Assembly (NCBI GenBank): GCA_022818135.1
Contig: JAFMSR010000007.1
Location: 31,742,561 to 31,806,560 of the forward strand
DNA length: 64,000 bases
Direction: 5' to 3'
Source of the DNA: Saxidomus purpurata
Lineage: Eukaryota > Mollusca > Bivalvia > Venerida > Veneridae
Made by a program: the position numbers and the translations under genes. The notes beneath the pieces were generated by a model. It saw only the letters and a list, made by a program, of their open reading frames with translations, was not told where the DNA came from and did not search any database. Shown in pieces: positions 54,791-64,000 of this stretch (position 1 is its first letter; each line of letters starts with the position of its first letter).

Positions 54791-55979
54791 CAAGAGCTGT
54801 CCATAAGACAGCAAGCTCGACTATTGTGGGTGTTTGCTAATAAAACGAAACTTTTATCAGTATAATAACAAAACAAAATTCTGCTAACTATTAAGTATAA
54901 TCTAGGAAAGTTGAATCATAAAAAAAGTCAAAATCTATCACTACATATTCAATTTTTGGTAAATTAATTGTTTGATACAAAATGTACCCCTGAACACTAT
55001 TGCTACGTTTGATATAACTACCATAAGTGATTACTGAGATATGTGCATGATAGTACCGTGCATGCAAAACTTTAACCAAATTTTCAAAGTCAAACAAGGG
55101 CCATAATTTGCACTAAATTTAAACAAGAGTTATCTGTCTTGACTGTGTGTCACCTCTTAAGACATTAACAAAGTTTCAAGTCAATATCATAAGTGGTTAC
55201 TGAGATATGTGCATGATAGTACCTAGCAGGCAAAACTTTAACCAAATTTTCAAAGTCAAACAAGGGCCATAATTTGTACTAAATTTAAACACGAGTTATC
55301 TGACTTGACTGTGTGACACCCCTTCAGACATTAACAAAGTTCAAGTCAATATCATAAGTGGTTACTGAGATATGTGCATGATAGTACCTAGCAGGCAAAA
55401 CTTTAACCAAATTTTCAAAGTCAAATAAGGGCCATAATTTGCACTAAATTTCTACTTGAGTTATCTGACTTGACTGTGTGACACCCCTTAAGACATTTAC
55501 AAAGTTTCAAGTCAATATCATAAGTGGTTACTGAGATATGTGCATGATAGTACCTAGCAGGCAAAACTTTAATCAAACTTTCAAAGTCAAACAAGGGCCA
55601 TAATTTGTATTTAATTTATACAAGAGTTATCTGACTTGATTGTGTGACACCCCTAGAGACATTAACGAAGTATCAAGTCAATATCATAAGTGGTTACTAA
55701 AATATGTGCATGATAGTACCTAGCAGGCAAAACTTTAACCAAATTTTCAAAGTCAAACAAGGGCCATAATTTGTACTAAATTTATACAAGAGTTATCTGA
55801 CTTGATTGTATGACACCCCTGAAGACATTTACAAAGTTTCAAGTCAATATCATAAGTGGTTACTGAGATATGTGCATGATAGTACTTAGCAGGCAAAACT
55901 TTAACCAAAGAAGCAACGCCGACGCCGACGCACAAGTGACTGTAATAGCTCTCCATATTCTCCGAATGGTCGAGCTAAA
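54791..55979. mobile_element. Element type D, copy 1: inverted ends with about five 165-bp units
   Basis: Left end AACAAGAGCTGTCCATAAGA followed by CAGCAAGCTCGACTATT (with a GCTGTC/GACAGC hairpin). Right end GACGCCGACGC... then CCGAATGGTCGAGCTAAAA, whose TCGAGCT mirrors AGCTCGA at the left. Between them AA(C/T)AAGGGCCATAATTTG recurs at about 55094, 55259, 55424, 55590 and 55756, with CATAAGTGGTTACTGAGATA and GTGCATGATAGTACC. Non-coding; open frames here are repeat artefacts. Confidence 0.75.
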
Positions 55980-56630
55980 AAGGAATTGCTATACTCAAAC
56001 ACAACTGACATGTTGACACAACTGACATGAAATGTCGATTGAGCAAGTGGTTGTCACTATTTACAGCTAATTCTGTTTATGATCATGTACCTGTTCTTAA
56101 CAGTTTGCCTTTCTGTCCATTGAAGTTTGTTTTAAGTCATAAATCTACCTTGTTTCTTTCAGTTTTTGTTAAAACAGTCTCTTGTTTATTTTTTGGAATC
56201 ATTCATCTAGGTGCGATTCTTGGAACATTGTTCTAACCAATAGGTACTCCCTGCCGCAGTTACTTCCGTTTTATATACCTACGTATGTGTAAGGGGAAGT
56301 AACTACAACCGGGAGTTTAATTTGATTAAATCATGTGAACTATTTTATACGAAAACTGAAATCAAATTTTTTTTAGAGTAGACATTTCACTTTTACTTTC
56401 TAATATGTAAAATTGTGAAATTCCATGCATTTTGTGAATTTTTAGGCCTTCAATTGTGAAAAAAAAAAAATTTCCAATGAACATCGGCCCTGCCGTAAAA
56501 GTTTATTTTGGGAGTTAGCTAGGATACGGATCGGCGGGAAAATTGAAATTAAAGATACCGAAATTCAATTTTATTTTTATTTGGTTTTATCAAAAACTAC
56601 AGTCGGCGCTCCCGTAAAACAGAAAATAAA
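55980..56630. other. No gene seen
   Basis: AT-rich spacer between two related elements. It has a 69-codon open frame (56027) that I cannot support as a gene and an inverted pair of short GTAACT/AGTTAC-type blocks near 56256 and 56298. Confidence 0.35.
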
Positions 56631-57619
56631 CAAGAGCTGTCTCATGAAAGCACGCTCGACTATTCGAAAGCTTGTCAGTAAAATAGCTTTTCTTGTCTAA
56701 GAACAGGAGTGGTGTTTTGTGTAATTGTCTATAAGAATTAAGGTTAACGATACGAAACTTGTTGAAAGACCTCTGTAAATGAACATTACATTAGTTATCA
56801 TGAATAACTTTGTAACATTTCAAAATTGTTATGCATAAAATTAAAAGGGCATAACTGCTGCAAAATTTTATGACATTTCAAAAATAAGCCATTTCGAGTA
56901 TTTCAGTCTGGTAAAAACTGTGAAAAAATTCTAAGTTAAAAAGGGGCATAAATCTGTCAAAAATCAAAAACAGTGGTGAAGATGTTGATAGTTAACATAC
57001 ATTTTAAGTTTCAAGTCAACATGTTCGATAGTATTCAAGATATTAGACTTTATAAAAATCTTTAACTAAAAAGTTAAAAAGGGACATAAATCTGTCAAAA
57101 TTCAAAACAGAGTTAAGGGGATTGTTTCCCCAGGTGTAGATGTTGATGGTGAACATATATTTTGAGTTTCAAGTCAATACCTTTGATAGTATTCAAGATA
57201 TTTGACTTTATAAAAAACTTTAACCAAAAGTTCTAAGTTAAAAAGGGGCATAAATCTGTCAAAAATCAAAACAGAGTTAAGTGGATTGTTTCCACAGGTG
57301 TAGATGTTGATGGTAAAGATAGATTTTGAGTTTCAAGTCAATACCTTTGATAATATTCAAGATATTAGACTTTATACAAAAAACTTTAACCAAAAATTCT
57401 AAGTTAAAAAGGGGCATAAATCTGTCAAAAATCAAAACAGAGTTATGGGGATTGTTTCCTCAAGTGTAGATGTTGATGGTAAAGATATATTTTGAGTTTC
57501 AAGTTAATACCTTTGATAATATTCAAGATATTTGACTTTATAAAAAACTTTAACCAACGCAGACGCCGACGCCGGGGCGAGTGCAATAGCCTCCTTATTT
57601 TTCGAATAGTCGAGCTAAA
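56631..57619. mobile_element. Element type D, copy 2: inverted ends with about four ~163-bp units
   Basis: Left end AACAAGAGCTGTCTCATGAA with GCTCGACTATTCGAA (56653-56667). Right end GACGCCGACGCCGGGG, then TTCGAATAGTCGAGCTAAAA (57601-57620). TTCGAATAGTCGAGC exactly mirrors the left GCTCGACTATTCGAA. The internal units are unrelated to copy 1 in sequence: AAAAAGGGGCATAAATCTGT recurs at about 56937, 57076, 57239 and 57403. So the same ends carry a different satellite. Confidence 0.75.
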
Positions 57620-57629
57620 AACTGCTGGC

Positions 57630-57780
57630 CTTATGGCATCATAAAAGTATTATAGAACTACACAGGTCTCACTCATAGTCACCTTCTAATTGTGTTGAAC
57701 ACTTCAAAAATAAATTATGTCAGTTTCTTGAACGGAAGGTGACTATGTGTAGTTCTATAATACTTTTATGATGCCATAAG
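57630..57780. repeat. Long hairpin with 34-bp perfect outer arms
   Basis: 57630-57663 (CTTATGGCATCATAAAAGTA...) is exactly mirrored at 57747-57780. Inner CATAGTCACCTTC is mirrored by GAAGGTGACTATG, offset by about 10 extra bases on the left arm. It begins about 10 bp after the end of the previous element. Confidence 0.8.
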
Positions 57781-58639
57781 ATAGGCTACATTTTACATTT
57801 ACAGCTAAACATCTTTCATTATTTTCTAACATTTTTCATAGATGTACTTTTGTTTAGAGATTATTTTGAACATGTTATTCCCCACCGTGGAACGTATTAT
57901 TATAAAGCGCACATCCAAAAACTATCTTGCTGGCTTCGATTTAATTAGACTAGTGAAGCAGTGATTTGGGAGTGGGAGCTCACCCAATCAAATTGCAATG
58001 AGGAGTTTGGCATATAATGAAGAAACTATCAGACTATCAAGTAGGGCCTATTATATATATGCTTGATTGTGGGTTAGGGGTGTTTCTGAAAAATGATGTT
58101 TTTTGTCCAAACTTAACATGACTGTGGCCAGGATAGTCTAACTATTTCGACTTCGAAGGCAAACCAAAATTATAGGCTGATATTTTATAGTTGTTCACCT
58201 TCTTAGGAAATTGTTACAATTTGAAATCATTATGGAAAAGAACAGGAGAACTTTTCTAAAGATCAAAATTACTATAATATATGCTTGCATATTCTCGACT
58301 TCGCATACTTAGTTAGCAAGTTAACCAATCTGATTATCAGATCGCGTTCATGTATCTTCATTCAGTTAAAGGTGAAAATTCAGTCTTGACCATAGACTCA
58401 TATGCAAGATTAAATTTATTTCAAACGAAACAAAAGTAAACAAAAAACATAGAAGTATTATTTCATTAAAAATTGTTCTTGCACCAAATATGGTATCCAC
58501 TATAAATAAAGTCTTCATTATTATGATTTTATTATCATATATTTAATAACATTGTTATAGGTATTAAAAGATTTTGTACATTTAGAATTAAAAACGCCTA
58601 GAGATCAGCGATAAAAGCCGAGGAATCACCTTTTTCGAA
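57781..58639. other. No gene seen
   Basis: AT-rich, without supported exons or repeats. Confidence 0.4.
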
Positions 58640-59804
58640 TATCAACAGTGAATAATCTAGCCGTGCGTCCTGCGTCATAGACGCACAAAAAATGCAAAGG
58701 ACGCAAAGATTTGAAATATGTGCGTCCTTTAGGACGCAAGCACGTGAAAATCGAGACTTGGGTATATGCTCGCGGCAGTTTGTTTAAAAGAATATCGTCC
58801 ACGAACTTGCGTTTCCTGCGAGTATTTAGAAGAATTTTCGCAAGAAATCGTTAAAAAATCGCGGCACTTTGCGGGTGTAAAATCGCGGTACTTAGAGTGG
58901 CTCAGACTGCTAACAGGACATTAAATTAGAATTATTTTTTACTTTTGTACATTTATCAAATTCGAAAATATTTGCCGACCAACGTACATTTGTATAGCTT
59001 GATATAGTGCATAACCAAAATAAAACTTACTCATATTATACATTGTCTATTCCAAACTAGTTTTTATAATCCAAAATAATCAGACCCGTCAAAATATTCG
59101 GTCTTTTTAATGCCACGTGCTTCGCTCGGATCAAACGAAACTCGGCGTCGGCGTACGTGCTTTGATCTCGTAACACCTGCGGCTTTATGAGTAAAAGAAG
59201 TCGCTGTAGAAATTATTTTATTCGGCAAAGTTAATTCTTTAAAATAAATACATTGTAGAAGAAAATTGTTACTTAGAAAAAATCGGCTTGAAGCGCCGCG
59301 ATTTTGTTATAAACATAACGTTTATTTTAAGTAAAGAATAGTTGGAACTTATTACTGTTAATTAAGTCAATTGAAAACACAAATTATCAAACGTTACTCA
59401 ATCAGACGTGTCACATAACTCGAAATTTCAAAGTTGACGTAGTTATCCTTTATGAATGCTCGTATTTTTCACACCTACCGCGACATTCGCGAGTGACAAA
59501 TGCTAATTGGAGAATAAACCTCGACTAATTACAACAGATTTTTTAATGGAAATAAATATTTAAAATCTACGTAAAAGGTAATTAATATTTTCAGTAACTC
59601 AATACTTTTAGAAACAATTATATTTGAAAAAAAAAACATCACAGCGGCGATTCGCAACGAAAATAATTCGGCGGGGATGTCCGATTCTATTTTCTGACTT
59701 TTTCGGAAAGGGACTCATTGTTTCATAGCTGGGACTCATTGTTTTGAAAAATGTGCGTCCCAGGGACTCATATAAATCAAAACCTAGATTATTCACTGTA
59801 TCAA
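58640..59804. mobile_element. 1153-bp TIR element with 6-bp target duplication
   Basis: Terminal inverted repeats CAGTGAATAATCTAG (58646-58660) and CTAGATTATTCACTG (59784-59798), flanked on both sides by TATCAA (58640-58645 and 59799-59804), a clean target-site duplication. Subterminal GCGTCC/GGACGC motifs recur near the left end (58675-58740) and GTGCGTCCCAGGGACTC near the right. No transposase coding. The CAGTG ends recall some hAT-like elements, but those usually duplicate 8 bp, so the superfamily is left open. Confidence 0.8.
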
Positions 59805-60404
59805 TGATATACTTGAAATTACTTATCACTTTCGGTGACCAGATCACACTACCAACAACAACATAACAGCAACAAAGTTAATGAAACTGTATAATACGCT
59901 ATATGTACATATTTTTGTTCAGTATGCATTCTTTGTTTTCATGTGAGAAGAAATAAACACAAATTACACTATGCGTTATAAATCTTGCATTCCAAGTGAG
60001 AAGCATCGGTAAGTTTTGCACAATCATTATGTGCGCGCTGGCGTAATCGGTTGATTGCACGGTTATACACAGTGTGTGCGTAATCGGCAGTGCTGAAAAT
60101 TACTGCTGCACCGGTTTATTTGCGTTATATACAAGAAAACGGTGGTAACAGTTTCGTCGTCAAATCTTTTATTTTAAATACATTTCATCAGTAAAGTAAT
60201 GTTATTTCCTTCAAGATAAATGTTTTTTCTTGTCGCACACAAAGTTTAAATGTGATATATATCGGGGATACTTTAAAAATTCATTACAAACGGGGTCATT
60301 CCTCTTGTCGGATTTCTGCCCAGTTATGAGGACTTCAAAATTAGGCGTAGAGGTGTGACAGTTATAAAATATCAGATCTGTGAAAGGGGTCACACTGAAA
60401 CGCC
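59805..60404. other. No gene seen
   Basis: AT-rich sequence with no supported feature. Confidence 0.4.
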
Positions 60405-60843
60405 AAATTAATCAGGTTGGTTATAAAGCTATATTTAGTAACGTAACTAAATAAAGTAACCGTTACTAATTTCAGTTATGAAATTATGAACAGGTATTTG
60501 TGGTTTCATTCTTTTATTTGTTTTTGAGTATTATTCTTCACATATTCAATTCTGGTTGATGTAAAGAGAAAATCTGCTGTTGCATTTATTGCAAATAAAG
60601 AGTAAACAAGGATCCAAAAATAATTTTCCTCAATTTGCAAAAAATGCAACGGTGAAGGTTTCTTTTTCAACAAGCATTGTGAAATGTGTTCACTGTAGTC
60701 AAAACTGCCAATGTACTTTAATGCAATAATGTCCAAAAATATATCTAACAATGTGAAATCAGGCTATTTTTCACAACTATGTAACTGTATTAAGTTAGGT
60801 TTGCCGTTACTAAATATAGTATTATAACCAACCTGATTAATTA
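60405..60843. mobile_element. 439-bp TIR element
   Basis: About 39-bp inverted ends: 60405-60443 (AATTAATCAGGTTGGTTATAA then ATATTTAGTAACG) and 60805-60843 mirror it with two or three mismatches. The inside is AT-rich and non-coding. It directly adjoins the next foldback element. Confidence 0.7.
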
Positions 60844-60865
60844 GGCTATGGCCAGGACAGTATAT

Positions 60866-61288
60866 CAGGCTGAGAATATCTCCCGATCGGGGTAAATACC
60901 CCGAATGAGCTAAAATAGCCTGATGGGGCTAAAACATAAACAATAGAAAAGTACAATTTTTTAAATAACTTTTTTGCCAGGAAAAAGCGCAAGTTTATTT
61001 TGTCAGTGTATGTTTATATTATTGTAAGCAATAAGAATAAGCAAATTTCATGTCAATATCTTGTTGGTGAAATTTTGACTTTTTTACCAACTGAAAAACC
61101 AGTAAGTAATGTATTTATCAGGTCTGTATAAATGAGATAAACATTCCGTGAAAAAATTAACTTGCGCTTTTTCTTTGAAAAAAAGTTATTTAAAAAAATG
61201 TACTTTTCTATTGTTTATGTTTTAGCCCGATCGGGCTATTTTAGCTCATTCGGGGTATTTACCCCGATCGGGAGATATTCTCAGCCTG
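60866..61288. mobile_element. 423-bp foldback element with about 145-bp arms
   Basis: Left arm 60866-61010 and right arm 61143-61288 are inverted copies: CAGGCTGAGAATATCTCCCG, ATCGGGGTAAATACCCCGA, ATAAACAATAGAAAAGTAC, AAAAAGCGCAAGTT. The arms contain smaller palindromes themselves (CCCGATCGGG; GGGGTAAATACCCC). The right arm keeps AGCCCGATCGGGCT where the left has AGCCTGATGGGGCT. No coding capacity. Confidence 0.8.
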
Positions 61289-61559
61289 TATATATTCAGG
61301 GTCCGTATATTACAGGGTTACGAAACGGCAACCATTCAATAACACCTGTTTCTCAAAGTTTATGCAAGCTGCTGAAATCACAGTCATATGCAGCAAGGTC
61401 TTTCAAATAGTACTATTTGAAAGACCTTGGATTTACCAACAAATTATTAAAGTACCTGTACATGCCTATGGAGTTGCAAATGGCGTAGAGTTATAAAGGG
61501 AAGCAACTAGAGATTAATTGTAGTCGCTCGTCGTACCACCGTCCAAACCGGACGTAGTT

Positions 61560-61620
61560 TTTATTTTTGCCATGTTTATGGGGGACTGTCTATCTGTCTG
61601 TCTGTCTATCTATCTAAACT
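61560..61620. repeat. (TCTG/TCTA)n microsatellite
   Basis: CTGTCTATCTGTCTGTCTGT followed by CTATCTATCT. Confidence 0.8.
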
Positions 61621-61766
61621 GCCTTAAAACATTAAACAAATAAAAAAGTGAGAAGGAATAAAAGTATGACAGTGTCACGGTATTGTCAAGTTGAAAATGT
61701 TAATGTATTTGGTTCAGAAGATTGTTTGCGAAACAGTCAAAGAGACTCTGAAAAAGTAATAGTGTG

Positions 61767-61830
61767 GGCTCGATAGCTTGGTGGTTTAGGGGCGGTCCCG
61801 GGTTCGAATTCATTGTGTATATAGGTCCGT
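61767..61830 (+). repeat. tRNA-derived SINE fragment
   Basis: GGCTCGATAGCTTGGTGG (A-box like) and GGTCCCGGGTTCGAATTC (strong B box) lie too close together for an intact tRNA head, suggesting an internal deletion. Confidence 0.45.
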
Positions 61831-61850
61831 CCCTGTAGCAAGGAACCAAA

Positions 61851-61976
61851 AGGCTAAGTAGCCGGCCACTTCCATTCTTCGTTGATTTATTTATCATTTA
61901 CGTAGCAATAGTCTAGGTAGCCGGATGCGGCTACCTAGCCACTACCATTCTTCGTTGATTTATTTATCATCTACGT
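61851..61976. repeat. Two-copy direct repeat around a small perfect hairpin
   Basis: CCATTCTTCGTTGATTTATT (then TATCAT(T/C)TACGT) occurs at about 61872 and 61948. Between them CTAGGTAGCCG (61913-61923) and CGGCTACCTAG (61928-61938) form a hairpin with a GATG loop. Confidence 0.7.
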
Positions 61977-62255
61977 CAGGGGGTCGGACGTAAACGATGT
62001 ATCTCGGGGCTTTAAGCGAGAATTTGATGTAGTTCTGGTCAAAATGGCGGAAATTGAATGTTTTTTGGGGGAGACGGATAAGAAAAATGGTAAGGAAATG
62101 TTTATTTTTAATTAGATCGAACTGTTATCATGCCCTTTGTATAGCCACATGTAATATATGAAATCGTCACACCCGTTTTGGATCGTGGACCTAAATATAA
62201 AAAAGTTACTGAAGGGATAAATTGGTCGGTAGTGTTTATGTTTGGATTTTCCGCC

Positions 62256-63501
62256 GTTTTCTCCCACGTTTGGACGGTTCAGACCGCTTTACTGGAGCTT
62301 ATTTGAATGCATTACGTATAAACATGATGCGATCCATTGTTATGTAATGTGTGCACGTTTCCAATACGAACTATCGCCGATTTTTTAAACTTTAAACCGA
62401 TTTCGATGTATCTCGGGTCGTTTTAAGACGATTTGATGTATCACCGGGTTCCAAAAGCAACTGTAAACGGTAATTGTTAATATAATTTCTTAAGAAGGCC
62501 ACATTGAAATATTAGATATATGTATGTTTATGTGTGTCTAAATGTGTACCCTTCTTTAAATAAAGATATTATTATTATTATTATTATTATTATAAACCAA
62601 CGGACAGCATGGATGATGTACGATGTATAAATTGCGAACCAGTGCGGCTGCTGCCCACACTAGTGTTTTCTCGACCATGGAATTAAATAACACAAAATGG
62701 AATGGTATTAACCTGAATCAACAAACATTTGCTGTCAACATGTTATGCTGAATGAAACAAAATTAATAGATCTATATGTAGCTGACTTTTTTTATCTATT
62801 CGTGCATTTTTTAACAGAAATCCTTTAGTGACAGGCATTGTGGCAGCTGAAATTTAGAGGTTTATTTTTAGATGGCAGAGTAAGTGTGCATATAAGAACC
62901 GTATACAGTCCAACACACTGTTAGTCTCCACAAGTTGTATCTAAACAAGCAAGGTAGAACAAGTTTAAATAGAATACTTTGTCAAAACAGTTCGCATGAT
63001 ATGTACGTCTAAAGAGAAGGTGTAATGTTATCTATATTCAAAGTACAGTGTGTTCATTATATATCCTATCGCTGTCTGAAAAAAATAACACTTGAAATAA
63101 TTTGTTTGTCCTTGTGACACATAATGTACTTAAGAAACGATATTGTTAGGTGTCCATGCGAAATGAACGATAGAATTGGATCGGCAAATCCATGAGTCGC
63201 GCCAGCCTATTATGTCGTTCATTTTGCATGTACACCGAAAAAAGTTTCATAAATAACAAAATCATCGAGTTTTATTAGTTTTGGGTTAGTGCGAAATTGC
63301 TTTTGGAACCCGGTGATACATCAAATCGTCTTAAAACGACCCGAGATACATCGAAATCGGTTTAAAGTTTAAAAAATCGGCGATAGTTCGTATTGGAAAC
63401 GTGCACACATTACATAACAATGGATCGCATCATGTTTATATGAAATGCATTCAAATAAGCTCCAGTAAAGCGGTCTGAACCGTCCAAACGTGGGAGAAAA
63501 C
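62256..63501. mobile_element. 1.25-kb foldback with 205-bp, 99% identical arms
   Basis: 62256-62460 and 63297-63501 are inverted copies, each 205 bp, differing by eye at two positions only (GCATTACGTATAAAC versus GCATTTCATATAAAC). They run from GTTTTCTCCCACGTTTGGAC to CCGGGTTCCAAAAGCAA. The 836-bp loop has a (TTA)n run at about 62567-62594 and no coding capacity. A diverged third copy of the inner arm text (CGATGTATCTCGGGGCTTTA) lies outside at 61996. Confidence 0.85.
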
Positions 63502-63644
63502 AATAAATACTTTCAATATTCCTCAGGGAATAATAATTATAACTGTTTTTCTATTTAAAACAACTCTTTAATTCAAATTTTCGGCAATAATGCCTTTTTC
63601 AAGAAATTTGTCTACACTTTTTAAATTCACATGTTGATCAATAG

Positions 63645-63791
63645 AGAATATTAGGCTACTGTCTTTTGATAACATGTGATATCAGGTGAGGTAGATGCGG
63701 TCAGAAAGGCGAGGCTCTGCCGAGCCTTTTCCGACCGTATCTGCCGAACCTGATATCACATGTTGTCAAAAGGCAGTTGACTAATATTCTA
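63645..63791. repeat. About 146-bp palindromic MITE-like element
   Basis: AGAATATTAG...CTTTTGATAACATGTGATATCAGG...GCGGTCAGAAAGGC is mirrored by GCCTTTTCCGACCGTATCTG...CCTGATATCACATG TTGTCAAAAGGC...CTAATATTCT. The centre is GAGGCTCTGCCGAGCC. Arms match at roughly 85% by eye. Confidence 0.75.
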
Positions 63792-64000
63792 TTTATCATG
63801 CAAATCTTCATATTGTATATTTTTGACACTTTTTGGGGCCTAAAATAGAATAAATACGGTATTTATAAAATGAAATGATTTCAAATTACTACATGTGCCT
63901 CGAAAAATAGTTCTACATTTCAAAGTACAAAAAAAATAAAAAGCGACATAAATATAGCTTTATAATTACCTTCATGAAACTATTTATAAATGTTTTTATG
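63792..64000. other. No gene seen
   Basis: AT-rich end of window. Confidence 0.4.

Noticed and set aside
61162..61410. 82-codon + strand frame
   Set aside because: Lies mostly in the right arm of a foldback element.

Overview
The window looks like nuclear DNA of a bivalve-type mollusc. It is AT-rich and carries short, widely spaced exons with GT-AG borders. About half of it is repeats of kinds common in bivalve genomes: elements with (TCCG)n runs and 145-170 bp internal tandem repeats, tRNA-derived SINE-like copies, degenerate non-LTR retrotransposons and many inverted-repeat elements. The host group is inferred from repeat style and gene structure only. No prokaryotic operon, rRNA gene, CRISPR array or viral gene was seen. 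There is a 500-base assembly gap at 54072-54571.

The main gene lies on the + strand from about 8.8 to at least 53.3 kb. I read ten exons: 8830-8870, 10990-11010, 18077-18094, 19320-19418, 36731-36767, 37724-37922, 46064-46196, 46655-46814, 50463-50589 and 53170-53304. All junction phases agree and the joined frame stays open for 318 codons. Exons 6-10 clearly encode a tyrosine-kinase domain closest to the insulin-receptor class ([26 protein letters not shown]). Three hallmark sites are not canonical: the glycine loop has lost its glycines, DFG reads GRR, and the subdomain IX Asp is Asn. The VAIK Lys, the alphaC Glu and the catalytic-loop Asp are kept. This predicts a pseudokinase or an atypical kinase. 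Exons 1-5 are less certain. They would add a basic N-terminus and two Tyr-x-Asn motifs of the Grb2-SH2-binding type. No signal peptide, extracellular domain or membrane segment was found, and the end of the C-lobe is missing from the visible sequence.

Region by region. 1-8.8 kb: upstream DNA with a G-rich minisatellite, one good exon of an unknown minus-strand gene (4071-4185) and bivalve-type repeats. 8.8-36.7 kb: small N-terminal exons in very long introns, which also hold a TIR element filled with tandem repeats (20.4-21.9 kb), a small element built from twelve GTGCGCAC palindromes (23.9-24.2 kb), a tandem duplication with minus-strand coding-like pieces (29.9-36.4 kb), and a 3.7-kb inverted-repeat element inserted in one of its copies (32.1-35.8 kb). 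36.7-53.3 kb: kinase exons, SINE copies, and two decayed reverse-transcriptase elements, one of them in the intron between the catalytic-loop and activation-loop exons. 54.6-64 kb: no exon seen; a dense run of inverted-repeat and foldback elements, several with nearly identical arms or visible target duplications.
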